DNA from: JANPLG01 sp964609085 | Lineage (GTDB): Bacteria > Armatimonadota > SYMT01 | Reading direction: 5' to 3' | Assembly (NCBI GenBank): GCA_964609085.1 | Contig: CAZSRZ010000008.1 | Coordinates: 11,458 to 75,457 of the forward strand | Length of the DNA stretch: 64,000 nt | Shown here: piece by piece, positions 10,408-18,833 of the stretch | How the letters are laid out: each line of letters starts with the position of its first letter | Position numbering within the stretch: position 1 is the first letter of the stretch | The notes under the pieces: generated by a model | Databases searched by the model: none | What the model saw: the letters and a program-made list of their open reading frames with translations, nothing else | What the model was told of the DNA's origin: nothing | Position numbers and translations under genes: made by a program

Positions 10408-11139
10408 CTAGCGGATCGCGGACAGATACAGGCTATGGTAGTCATCCCCGCGCGGGGGGAACTCCGGAAACCGTCCGAGCAACTCCGGCTCCGTAACTCG
10501 ACGGCACTCTGTAAAGCCCGCTTCCCGCAGCGCCCAGGTCAGCAGGCCGGCATCGAAGAGGTTTCTGTGCTCGCCATCCTGCTGGAAGAGCGAGTTGATC
10601 ATGTGCTGCGGCGTCTCGCGCCATGCTTCCAGCGTCGGGAAGAGCCGAATGAAGTCCTCCAGCAATGCCGCTCCGCGGTCTTCCGTGTAGCCTCGGCATG
10701 CCTTTTCGAGATCAGGACAGGAGAGCCAGATCTCACCGCCGGGCCGCATGACACGCTTGAGCCCCCGCAGCAGGGGCAGTAGCTCTGAGTGTAGCTCCAG
10801 GTGCTCAATCACATGTTGGCTCACCACCGCATCGAAGCTACTATCGGCCCAGGGGAGCCAGCCCGAGGCGAGATCGACGATCACCGGTGAGCCCACGACG
10901 TCGGCGTTCACCCACCCTTCGACGAGCCTCGTCCCGCAGCCCAGGTGCAGGCGGGGGAACTCCGGCCGGACATCCCGCCGTGGCCAGGCGTTGCGCGCGC
11001 GGAGTCGGAGGGCATCAAACTGAGCGGCCCGCATGGTCCGCGGGCTGAAGACTTCGTACCCCAGTCCGCGGATGATTGCGTCCACGAAACAAAAACCCAG
11101 GGGGGAGTTCAACAAACGGTTGCGCAGGCTCCGTAACAC
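10408..11139 (-). CDS. Class I SAM-dependent methyltransferase
   Basis: 243 residues from a GTG at 11139 with GGAAGGAG a few bases upstream. The core begins PRLHLGCGTRLVEGWVNADV, the glycine-rich SAM-binding motif I, followed by SFDAVVSQHVIEHL (motif after strand 4) and RVMRPGGEIWLSCPDLEKA. This is the methyltransferase type 11 family often found with glycan or surface-polysaccharide genes. The substrate cannot be predicted. The first ~60 residues (helical, with Arg pairs) lie ahead of the SAM domain. It lies 51 bp downstream of the REC-kinase gene and upstream of the PEP-CTERM gene. Confidence 0.85.
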   Translation of the reverse strand: MLRSLRNRLLNSPLGFCFVDAIIRGLGYEVFSPRTMRAAQFDALRLRARNAWPRRDVRPEFPRLHLGCGTRLVEGWVNADVVGSPVIVDLASGWLPWADSSFDAVVSQHVIEHLELHSELLPLLRGLKRVMRPGGEIWLSCPDLEKACRGYTEDRGAALLEDFIRLFPTLEAWRETPQHMINSLFQQDGEHRNLFDAGLLTWALREAGFTECRRVTEPELLGRFPEFPPRGDDYHSLYLSAIR

Positions 11140-11190
11140 GCTGCTCCTTCCGCCCGACCGCCATGGGGCGGGCTCTCGGCTGCAAGTTTC

Positions 11191-12342
11191 TCACCTCTCG
11201 GCCCCGTTTGCGCCCCGCGCGGGGGGCCGAATCGGCACCACCACGTGGAAGATGCTGCCCTCTCCGAGCTCGCTCTCCACCCAGATGCGACCGCCGTGCG
11301 CTTCCACCACCATCTTGCAGAAGGTCAGGCCAAGCCCCGTGGAGTTCCGGCGACCGGCCTGGCGGGTCTCAACCTGCCCAAACTTCTCGAAGATCCGATC
11401 ATAGGCCGACTCCGGAATCCCCTCGCCAGTGTCCCGCACGGTGAAGTGGATGCAGTCCCCCTCACGAATCGCCGTCAGTTCGACCATCCCCCCGCCGTGG
11501 GTGAACTTCACTGCATTCCCGAGCAGGTTGACAAGTGTCCGGCGAATCTTGTCTTCGTCGACCGTGAGTAGCGGAAGTCCCGGCTCTGCACGGACGGTGA
11601 GGGTCAGGCCCTTTTCGCGGGCGATCTGGCGCACCTGCTGCTCCGCACGCTCCAGCAGCCCGGCCACGCTCGGATTGCTGTACGCCAGCCGCAGGGAGCC
11701 GTCTTCCATCTTGCTGATGTCCAGCAGATCATTGATCATCCCGAGCAGGGTCTCCGCCCCGGAGATCGACATCTCCCACAGTTCACGCTGCTCGTCGTTG
11801 AGTTCCCCGACGGCCTCGACCGTGTAGAGTCCGGTGATGAGAGAGGTCAGCGGCGTCCGCAGGTCGTGGACCACCATGTGGGTCAGACTGTCGCGGAGCT
11901 TTTCCAACTCCCGGAGTTGCAGATAACGCTCCTGCAGGCGATCCCACAGGCGCTTTTTTTCCAGGCAGGCGCTGATGCGGGCTCGGAGCAGCGTTGCGTT
12001 GAACGGCTTGGGAAGGTAGTCTTCGGCACCTCGCTCGATGCACCTGACCACGCTCTGGATTTCGTCCACGCCGGAGATCATCACGACAGGAATCGCGCGC
12101 AGCGCACGATCGGACTTGATCTCGTCAAGCACGGCGTACCCGTCCATCTCCGGCATCATCACGTCCAGCAGCACGAGGTCATGGGGGCGCTCCCTCAACA
12201 CCTGCAGCGCCTCACGGCCATTACTTGCCTGGGTGGGGCGGTGCCCGAGCTGCCGGACGTGCTGCGCCAGCATCAGCCGGATAGTCGCCAGATCATCCAC
12301 CACCAGGACATCCGCCGGCTCAACGGCCTGGGCGTCACTCAT
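11191..12342 (-). CDS. REC-HisKA-HATPase response-regulator kinase
   Basis: 383 residues. Residues ~10-125 are a receiver domain (VLVVDDLATIR, acceptor Asp in LLDVMMPEMDGY, PKPF). Residues ~140-365 form a soluble histidine kinase: a coiled coil, H box HMVVHDLRTPLTSLITG, N box NLLGNAVKFTH, G1 DTGEGIP, G2 STGLGLTFC. There are no membrane segments. The receiver-first order means phosphorylation from another kinase can gate this one. Its ATG overlaps the end of the upstream hybrid kinase by 8 bp, so the two are translationally coupled and almost certainly one pathway. No dedicated DNA-binding output is encoded nearby. Confidence 0.92.
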   Translation of the reverse strand: MSDAQAVEPADVLVVDDLATIRLMLAQHVRQLGHRPTQASNGREALQVLRERPHDLVLLDVMMPEMDGYAVLDEIKSDRALRAIPVVMISGVDEIQSVVRCIERGAEDYLPKPFNATLLRARISACLEKKRLWDRLQERYLQLRELEKLRDSLTHMVVHDLRTPLTSLITGLYTVEAVGELNDEQRELWEMSISGAETLLGMINDLLDISKMEDGSLRLAYSNPSVAGLLERAEQQVRQIAREKGLTLTVRAEPGLPLLTVDEDKIRRTLVNLLGNAVKFTHGGGMVELTAIREGDCIHFTVRDTGEGIPESAYDRIFEKFGQVETRQAGRRNSTGLGLTFCKMVVEAHGGRIWVESELGEGSIFHVVVPIRPPARGANGAER

Positions 12343-15190
12343 CTGCGGTCTCCCCCGACGACCCGGCGAGGGCCGCGATCAGCCGCTCGGATGCCGGCGG
12401 GACCTTTTCAAAGATCTCCCTGGCTCCATCCACCCGTCCGGCCTTCCCGAGTCGCTCCAACTCGAAACAAAGGGACGAGAGGTAGACCCCGCCGAGATTG
12501 GCCGACGCGCCCTTGAGACCGTGGGCGGCTGCCCGAAGCTGGGAGGCATCGCCTACGTCGATCGCATTCCGCATGGTTTCCATGAGGGGCACCGCGTCTG
12601 CGGTGAAGGCCTCGATCAACTCCTCCAGGATCTCGGGCATGCCCGCATCTCGCATCCGCCGGAGTTCCGCGATTGTGGCGTCGTCGAGTTCGTTACCGAG
12701 GCGGGGCGACTCGGCATGTGCCCGGACCGACGGATGAGAACCGTCGGCACCGATATGACGGGGCGCCCGACCCAGTTTTTGCGCTCGCTCGCCAGCCCTG
12801 ATGAGCACGGCGATCAGCTCGGGCACCCGGACGGGCTTGGCGAGGTAGTCGTCCATTCCGGCCGCGATGCACGCCTCACGATCTTCGCGCATGGCGTTGG
12901 CGGTCAAGGCCGCGAGCAGGGGCCGCTCGTCTTCCCGCCAACGAGCCCGTATTCGGCGAGAGGCTTCCAGGCCATCCATCTCCGGCATTTGAACGTCCAT
13001 CAGGATCAGGTCGTAATGCTGGCGCTCGAGGGCATCGAGCACCTCCACTCCGTTCGCGGCGATGTCGGCCCGGTACGCCATCCGTCCCAACATGGTCTGC
13101 ATCAGACGCTGGTTTACGGCCAGGTCCTCCGCCAGCAGGATACGCAGCGGGAAGCGCTTGCCCAGACCGGGGTCATACTCTGACACCCCCTGTTCACGTA
13201 CCTGCACTGGCCGCCCTGCAAAGATGCCGGCCAGCAGGTTGAAGAGTTGGGACTGTTTCACCGGCTTGGTGAGGAAAGCCGTGAACCCGCTGCGCTCGAT
13301 TTCGGCCGCACGCCGGCCAACAGAACTCAGGGCGATGAGGGGGAGTTGGGCGGTCTCTTCCCGCGCTCGCAGGCGGCGGGCAAGTTCCATTCCGTCCATC
13401 TCCGGCATCTGCACGTCCAGCACTGCCAGATCAAACTTCTGGCCGCCTTCGATGAGAGCCAGGGCGGCGCTCCCGCCGGCGGCCTCTTCGGCCGCCATCC
13501 CCCAGTTTCGGGCCTGAGCAACCAGGATCTGGCGGTTGGTGGCGTTGTCGTCCACGATGAGGAGCCGCCGCCCCTGCAGGATCGGCTGCGAAAGCTGGGC
13601 ATAGATCCGCACCGGCTCCGTTGCCGCGCGCACCCGGATGGTGAAGCTGAAGGTCGATCCCTCGCCGACCTCGCTGGTGACCGACATCTCGCCACCCATC
13701 ATCATGGTGAGCCGGTGGCTGATCGCCAGCCCCAGCCCTGTGCCGCCGTAACGCCGGGTGGTGGAGGCGTCCACCTGGCTGAAGGAGCGGAACAGCCGGT
13801 CCATGCGCTCGTGGGGGATGCCGATGCCGGTATCTTTCACGTCGAAGCGCACCAGGTATTCGCTACCGTCGAGAGGGGTGGTGACGACCGTGACCACGAC
13901 CTCGCCGGCGTCCGTGAATTTCACGGCGTTGCTCAATAGGTTGACGAGGATCTGCCGAAGGCGCGTCGGATCCGAGACGACGGAGACGGGGGTGCGCGGG
14001 TCGAACATGTAGGCGAGATCGAGCCGCTTCTCCGCCGCCCTGGCCGCCACCAGATCGAGCGCCGACTCCAGGCATTCCCGGAGATCGAACACCTGCTGCT
14101 CCAGATCCAACTGGTGGGCTTCGATCTTGGAGTAGTCGAGGATGTCGTTGATGATGGCCAGGAGGGAGTCGCCGCTCTCGCGAATCACGCTGGCATACTC
14201 GCGCTGCTCGCCGGAGAGTGGGGTATCGAGAAGCAGGCCGGACATGCCGATGACGGCGTTCATCGGTGTCCTGATCTCGTGGCTCATCACGGCGAGGAAC
14301 TCGCTCTTTGCCTGCGCCGCTGCGTCGGCCAGCTCTTTCGCTCTCTGGAGCTCGACCTCGGTCCGCTTGCGTTCAGCGATTTCCTGTTCTAACTCCGAGG
14401 TCCGCTCGCGGACTCGAAGCTCCAACCCTTCATTCGCGGTCAGCAGCGCGGCGTCCCGCTGCTGGATTCCGCCCAGGAGGGTATTGAAGCTGTTCGCGAC
14501 CACGGCCATCTCGGCCTCTTCCGATTCCGGGGCCCGGAGGGAGTAGTCTTCTTCCCTGGAGACGCGGACCATCATGTCCGCAAGTTGAACGATCGGGTCC
14601 GCGATCCAGCGTTGGAAGCGCATCGCCATCGCATAGGCCGCGTAGCCGGAGAGAATGAAGAGTGCCCCGACGATGAGCAGAAATCGGCGCAACTGCTCGG
14701 CCCACAGCCGCATGTCCTGTCGGACCCAGACCACACCGACGGGCTCACCACGAAAGGTGACTACTCTGCTGACGACGATGCTGGAGGCGCTGATGCTCAC
14801 CCGGTCTTCCCTTGGGGAAGGCGGGATGTCCTTACCGGGCGGGACGATGACGGGCGTCCGACGGTCGAGGACGCGGGCTGGGTAGTAGGCGAGGAGTTCG
14901 CCGCTGCGGGTGTAGAAGGCAGCGGCATTGATCTCCGGTCGGGCCCGGAGCACCGCTAGATTCTCCATGGCGGCGCGGGCGTCACGGAACGCGAGCACCG
15001 GAGCGCTGTTCGCCCCCACGATCTCAGCGACCGTAGTGAGATCCCGCGCAGCCTGTCGGCGGAAAAGGAACTGGTCGTAGTAGATGATTCCCGCCGAGGC
15101 GAGTCCCAACGCCACGAAACTGGTGAGGGTGGTGCTGACGACCAACTTCTGGCGGAGGTTAAGCCGCCGGAAGCCTCGGGGCCCCGCCAT
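12335..15190 (-). CDS. Membrane hybrid histidine kinase: CHASE8-like sensor, HAMP, HisKA, HATPase, REC, REC, HPt
   Basis: 951 residues. TM1 spans ~17-37. A short periplasmic domain (~40-165) contains IVGANSAPVLAFRDARAA and AAFYTRSGELLAYYPARVL, which resembles the CHASE8 sensor of YfiN. TM2 is ~171-191, followed by HAMP, a coiled coil, H box AVMSHEIRTPMNAVIGM, N box NLLSNAVKFTD, G1 DTGIGIP and G2 GTGLGLAIS. Two receivers follow (VDDNATNRQ...LDVQMPEMDG; AEDLAVNQR...MDVQMPEMDG), then an HPt domain with AAHGLKGASANLGG as phosphohistidine site. It starts 1 nt after the stop of a YfiR-family gene, which makes YfiR its likely periplasmic regulator. BarA-like in layout, and complete. Confidence 0.93.
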   Translation of the reverse strand: MAGPRGFRRLNLRQKLVVSTTLTSFVALGLASAGIIYYDQFLFRRQAARDLTTVAEIVGANSAPVLAFRDARAAMENLAVLRARPEINAAAFYTRSGELLAYYPARVLDRRTPVIVPPGKDIPPSPREDRVSISASSIVVSRVVTFRGEPVGVVWVRQDMRLWAEQLRRFLLIVGALFILSGYAAYAMAMRFQRWIADPIVQLADMMVRVSREEDYSLRAPESEEAEMAVVANSFNTLLGGIQQRDAALLTANEGLELRVRERTSELEQEIAERKRTEVELQRAKELADAAAQAKSEFLAVMSHEIRTPMNAVIGMSGLLLDTPLSGEQREYASVIRESGDSLLAIINDILDYSKIEAHQLDLEQQVFDLRECLESALDLVAARAAEKRLDLAYMFDPRTPVSVVSDPTRLRQILVNLLSNAVKFTDAGEVVVTVVTTPLDGSEYLVRFDVKDTGIGIPHERMDRLFRSFSQVDASTTRRYGGTGLGLAISHRLTMMMGGEMSVTSEVGEGSTFSFTIRVRAATEPVRIYAQLSQPILQGRRLLIVDDNATNRQILVAQARNWGMAAEEAAGGSAALALIEGGQKFDLAVLDVQMPEMDGMELARRLRAREETAQLPLIALSSVGRRAAEIERSGFTAFLTKPVKQSQLFNLLAGIFAGRPVQVREQGVSEYDPGLGKRFPLRILLAEDLAVNQRLMQTMLGRMAYRADIAANGVEVLDALERQHYDLILMDVQMPEMDGLEASRRIRARWREDERPLLAALTANAMREDREACIAAGMDDYLAKPVRVPELIAVLIRAGERAQKLGRAPRHIGADGSHPSVRAHAESPRLGNELDDATIAELRRMRDAGMPEILEELIEAFTADAVPLMETMRNAIDVGDASQLRAAAHGLKGASANLGGVYLSSLCFELERLGKAGRVDGAREIFEKVPPASERLIAALAGSSGETADE

Positions 15191-15191
15191 C

Positions 15192-15860
15192 TCAGCGGGG
15201 CTCTGTGTCGCGGTAAACGTGAGCGGCGAGCGCCAGAACGCGGGAGCTGATGCTGATCTTGGCCCGGCGAGCAGCAGCCTCGTTGATCTCGTACTCGCAG
15301 CGACCCTTCGACATCGTCACGGTGGCGATCCCGCCGTCCTTGGCGAACGACTCGGTCTCGCCGATGGTGAGGATGGGCGACTCCTTCAGCGCGCTGAGGA
15401 TCTTCTGCGATCGGGTCGTGGCGGCGGCGGGCACAAAGAGCACGTGGCAGAGACGGGCATCGTCATAGGAACTGATCGTCATCGTCATGACGGGACGGGA
15501 TCCCTGGAGTTGGTGGCGCTCCGCGAGCATCATCGTCGGCGGCATGCGCTTCCCTCGGGGGCTCGGGGTCTCAGGCTGCAGGATGCCGACGAGGATGGGG
15601 GCACGCGGATGGGGGAACGAGTCCGCAGGCCACTCGGTAAACTGGGACAACGTGCGGATGAACCGCAGCTTGTGGATGAAATCCCCGGGGGAGCCAAGGA
15701 CGACCTCAGCCTTAGCCTGCCGCGTCCGCGGCGGAGGCGGGGACTGCGCTATCGCCGGGCCGATGAGACTCGCAAATAGCCCTGCGGCCACCAGCCCAAT
15801 TCGGGACCAGGATGGGCCGCACGCTAGGCGGAGAACACCATGTTGCATACGAGGTCGCAT
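15192..15860 (-). CDS. YfiR-family periplasmic protein (DUF4154)
   Basis: 222 residues from the ATG at 15860; ATG 15848 is an alternative. It has a signal peptide (LVAAGLFASLIGPAIAQ), then the family core: FIRTLSQFTEWPADSF near the N-terminus, PILVGIL, CHVLFVPAA, PILTIGETESFAKDGGIA and the C-terminal ISISSRVLALA. In Pseudomonas, YfiR is a periplasmic repressor of the diguanylate cyclase YfiN, acting through its CHASE8-type domain. Here the adjacent gene is a hybrid histidine kinase with a similar periplasmic domain, so I infer it restrains that kinase. The start of the next gene is 1 nt beyond its stop, implying co-translation. Confidence 0.85.
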   Translation of the reverse strand: MRPRMQHGVLRLACGPSWSRIGLVAAGLFASLIGPAIAQSPPPPRTRQAKAEVVLGSPGDFIHKLRFIRTLSQFTEWPADSFPHPRAPILVGILQPETPSPRGKRMPPTMMLAERHQLQGSRPVMTMTISSYDDARLCHVLFVPAAATTRSQKILSALKESPILTIGETESFAKDGGIATVTMSKGRCEYEINEAAARRAKISISSRVLALAAHVYRDTEPR

Positions 15861-15961
15861 CTGACGACTCTATAGACGCTCACCGGAGCGATCCGTATCA
15901 AAAAAGATTCTACCTGTTCGGCCGGGAATGGGTCCACCTCGACACGGGCGCAGCGGCGAGC

Positions 15962-16963
15962 TCATCGCCCGACCCGCTTCTCCAACTCGACGAGTTGCTC
16001 GGGCGTCCCGAGCACAATCAGCGTGTCGCCCCCGCGGAGCAACTGGTCACGCGGTGGGTTCGGTTGGAAGCTGGATGAGCCTGCCTCGCGGATCGCCAGC
16101 ACAACGCACCCATTCGCGCCGGCGATCCCGCTCTGCTCCAGGGTCACGCCGACGAGGATTGAGCGCTCGGGAATCCCCACCTCATGCATCTCCCACCTCA
16201 CCCCATGGGCAGAGCAGGTTTCATCCACGAAATCCGCGACAGCGGGCCGCGTCACCACGGAGGCAATCCGTTGTGCGCCGATGATGTAGGGCGAAACCAC
16301 ACGGTCGGCGCCGGCAATCTCCAGCTTGTGCACGTCAGGTTCCGACTCCGATCGGGCGATGATCCGAATCTTGGCGTTCAGCGCACGCGCACTGAGGGTG
16401 ATGAAGACGTTGTCAGCGTCCTTGGGCACCACGGTGACCAGCGCGACCGCCCTCTCCACTCCTGCCGCAATCAGGTTGGCGTCGTCCGCCGCGTTGCCGT
16501 GGACGAAAGGGGTTTCCGCCTCCCGCAACTCGCGGCATCGAGCCTCGCTGACCTCGATTACGACGAACCGCTGTCGCCGCCGCCGGAACTCCGACGCCAA
16601 CTCTCGCCCCATGCGACCGTACCCGCAAATGATGACGTGGTTATCCATCTTCTTCAGCCCCTTCCGACGGCGGTGCAGCTCCAGCGTGTCGCGGAGTGCC
16701 TCACCGATCAGGAAATCTGCAAAGCTCGCGGCCGTGACCAGGCTGGCAACCACCGACGTGAGAATGAGAAGAATGGTGAAGGCGCGCCCGGCCGGAGAGA
16801 GCGGGTGGACCTCGCTGAAACCTACCCCGGCGCAGGTGATGGCGGTCATGTAGATCGCATCACCCAGGTGCCACTTTTCGATGATGACATAGCCCGCGCA
16901 GCCACTGCACCATACGAGGATCACCGAGAGCAGCGCGAGGCGTAGGCGGCGTATCGATGCCAT
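15962..16963 (-). CDS. Two-TM potassium channel with RCK (TrkA-N/TrkA-C) domains
   Basis: 333 residues. TM1 is at ~7-27 and TM2 at ~60-85. Between them is the pore loop AIYMTAITCAGVGFSEVHPLS. Cytoplasmic part: RCK-N/TrkA-N from ~108 (HVIICGYGRMGRELASEF, GxGxxG nucleotide site, acidic VVIE at the end of strand 2), HGNAADDANLIAAGV, and an RCK-C domain from ~250 to the end. The filter reads GVGFS; the usual signature is T-x-G-[YF]-G, so the last Gly is Ser, and ion selectivity may differ. Length and layout match MthK/Kch-like channels. It is 41 bp downstream of grpE; a functional link is not evident. Confidence 0.88.
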   Translation of the reverse strand: MASIRRLRLALLSVILVWCSGCAGYVIIEKWHLGDAIYMTAITCAGVGFSEVHPLSPAGRAFTILLILTSVVASLVTAASFADFLIGEALRDTLELHRRRKGLKKMDNHVIICGYGRMGRELASEFRRRRQRFVVIEVSEARCRELREAETPFVHGNAADDANLIAAGVERAVALVTVVPKDADNVFITLSARALNAKIRIIARSESEPDVHKLEIAGADRVVSPYIIGAQRIASVVTRPAVADFVDETCSAHGVRWEMHEVGIPERSILVGVTLEQSGIAGANGCVVLAIREAGSSSFQPNPPRDQLLRGGDTLIVLGTPEQLVELEKRVGR

Positions 16964-17004
16964 GGGGCCATTGGGCGGCGGCAGCGGCCGCCGGACGCCG
17001 GGTT

Positions 17005-17532
17005 CTAGCCGGCGGTCACCTTCACCAGCGAGGGCCGGATCACTCGATCGTGGACACGGTATCCGGCGCGGATCTCTTCTACAACAACGCCGGCAGCCTG
17101 ACCATCCGCAGCAGGCACCTGCAGAATTGCCTCATGCAGGTTTGGATCGAACTGGCTCCCCAGCGCTGCGATCTTTTCGACCCCCGAGTGCTCCAGCACC
17201 TCGAGTAGTTGCCGATGGATCAGCTCGATTCCCGAGCGCAGCGAGGACTGCTCCTGTCCGACCTCGGCGGCGTCCAACGCCCGTGCGAAGTTGTCCACCA
17301 CGGGCAGGAGCTGCGCTATGAGCCGCTCGGCGGCCAGCCTGGCGGCCTCGTCTCGGTCGTTCCGGGTCCGGCGACGATAGTTCTCAAGTTCGGCGACGGC
17401 GCGCAGAGTTCGGTCTTTCCAATCCGCGACCTCGCCCTCCAGCTCAGCGATTCGGGCCGCCTCATCCGTCTGCTCGGTCGGCACTTCGCCGTCTTCGACC
17501 GGTCGTCCCTCATTCGCGGGCGCGACATCCAT
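17005..17532 (-). CDS. grpE: GrpE nucleotide exchange factor
   Basis: 175 residues from the ATG at 17532, which has GGGAGGGG 5 nt upstream; in-frame ATGs at 17577 and 17586 are possible but less well placed. An acidic N-terminus leads to the long coiled coil (ELEGEVADWKDRTLRAVAELENYRRRTRNDR) and the C-terminal beta domain: LLPVVDNFARAL, GVEKIAALGSQFDPNLHEAI, VEEIRAGYRVHDRVIRPSLVKV. It promotes ADP release from DnaK. It follows hrcA by 140 bp in the same direction, so is probably under the same CIRCE-type promoter. Neither dnaK nor dnaJ follows, unlike the classic hrcA-grpE-dnaK-dnaJ operon. Confidence 0.95.
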   Translation of the reverse strand: MDVAPANEGRPVEDGEVPTEQTDEAARIAELEGEVADWKDRTLRAVAELENYRRRTRNDRDEAARLAAERLIAQLLPVVDNFARALDAAEVGQEQSSLRSGIELIHRQLLEVLEHSGVEKIAALGSQFDPNLHEAILQVPAADGQAAGVVVEEIRAGYRVHDRVIRPSLVKVTAG

Positions 17533-17672
17533 CTCGTCCCCTCCCACACGCCTCTCCTTCTTTCGCCTATGCCCCATGAATGGCATCCGTTGCCCCCCGT
17601 CGCCCGCGCGGCCCAACCAATGGGCAGACGCCGGCCGGATGCGTCCATCCTACAGGGTCTGCCCGCGTAGGG

Positions 17673-18701
17673 CTATTCATCTGCCAGACGCGCCAACGCG
17701 TCGGTGAGCACCTGGGCCGCATAGCGTACCGCGGGCACAGCCTGGGTATAGTGCATCCTCGTTGGACCCAACACCCCGATCCACCCCGACCGGCCCATGG
17801 GAGCCTGGTACCGGGCAGCCACGAGACTGACCTCGTGCATCGCCGCGTGAGGATTCTCTTCCCCGATGCTGACGCACAGGGAACTGACGGCGAGCAGCCG
17901 CTGCAGCGTCTCAACGGCGGTCCTCCGTGCCTCGAGGAACCGGACCAGCGGCTCGACCCGGTTGGAGTCGCGAAACTCCGGCTGCTCCAGCATCCGGCTC
18001 GCTCCCTCAAGGACCATCTCTTCCTCGTGCTGGCTCAATCCCCGGTTGATGACCCCCACCAGCTCCGTCAACAACTCCTGGTACGGCCGCAATTGATCGT
18101 CCGAGAAGGTGACGAGCGACACACGGCTGATGCTCTCCCCGCGAAGCGCGCGATCAAGCGCGTTGGTCAATAAGGTCACTTCTCCGGGGTTCAACGTCTG
18201 TCGAAGCTCGGCGTGGCGGTGCACCACCTGACCGTTGTCAAGGACAATGACCACCAGAACCCGACGACCCGTCATCTGAACCAGGTGGATCTGCCTGAGG
18301 GTCACCTCCTGCGACGTGGGCGGGGCGGCAACCGTCGTGTAGTGCGTCAGCATGGAGAGCGCACGACAGGTCTGGATGAGCAACTGCTCCAGTTCGCCAT
18401 CCGTCCAGCGCTGCTGTGGGCGCAGGGTCCGCGCATCCGCTGGGGACAGGCGCTCCCACGTCATCAGGTGGTCGACGTAGTAGCGATACCCCTGATCAGA
18501 GGGGATGCGGCCGGCGCTCGTGTGGGGCTGGCGCAGGTACCCCATGTCGGTCATTTCCGCCAGCTCATTGCGAATGGTGGCCGAGCGCACTCCCAGCGAG
18601 GGCTGCCCGGCGAGCAGGTGGGAACCAACGGGCTCCGCACGCTCGACGTAGCTCTCGACGATGAACTGGAGGATTTGCCGTTTTCGACGATCCAGATCCA
18701 T
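17673..18701 (-). CDS. hrcA: Heat-inducible transcription repressor HrcA
   Basis: 342 residues from the ATG at 18701 (MDLDRRKRQILQFIVESYVE), matching where HrcA proteins normally begin; a TTG at 18779 would put the start directly against the operator. The N-terminal winged helix contains PVGSHLLAG, VRSATIRNELAEMTDMGYL and QPHTSAGRIPSDQGYRYYVD. A GAF-like domain and C-terminal MGRSGWIGVLGPTRMHY complete the protein. HrcA binds CIRCE operators, with GroEL keeping it active. Three CIRCE sites lie in this window: its own, groES and the 60121 site. The gene is complete. Confidence 0.96.
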   Translation of the reverse strand: MDLDRRKRQILQFIVESYVERAEPVGSHLLAGQPSLGVRSATIRNELAEMTDMGYLRQPHTSAGRIPSDQGYRYYVDHLMTWERLSPADARTLRPQQRWTDGELEQLLIQTCRALSMLTHYTTVAAPPTSQEVTLRQIHLVQMTGRRVLVVIVLDNGQVVHRHAELRQTLNPGEVTLLTNALDRALRGESISRVSLVTFSDDQLRPYQELLTELVGVINRGLSQHEEEMVLEGASRMLEQPEFRDSNRVEPLVRFLEARRTAVETLQRLLAVSSLCVSIGEENPHAAMHEVSLVAARYQAPMGRSGWIGVLGPTRMHYTQAVPAVRYAAQVLTDALARLADE

Positions 18702-18778
18702 AGGTGTTGCCAGGTCCGAAGTGCGGGTATCCCTCTCCCCCGACTTCTCGCGGAGTTTCGCTGCCACTCCCACGTTCA

Positions 18779-18806
18779 ATTAGCACTCTCGGGTCGAGAG
18801 TGTCAA
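18779..18806 (-). promoter_or_regulatory. hrcA promoter embedded in a modified CIRCE operator
   Basis: On the minus strand the operator reads TTGACACTC, a 9-nt spacer, then GAGTGCTAA (18806 to 18780). The right arm is a perfect CIRCE arm; the left differs from TTAGCACTC at two adjacent positions, and that change creates a perfect -35 hexamer TTGACA (18801-18806). Sixteen bases on is GCTAAT (18779-18784), a 4/6 match to a -10. HrcA binding would therefore cover the promoter itself. Predicted 5' leader to the hrcA ATG is about 70 nt. Confidence 0.8.
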
Positions 18807-18833
18807 TTCCCGGGCAAACTCACACGTGGTCGG

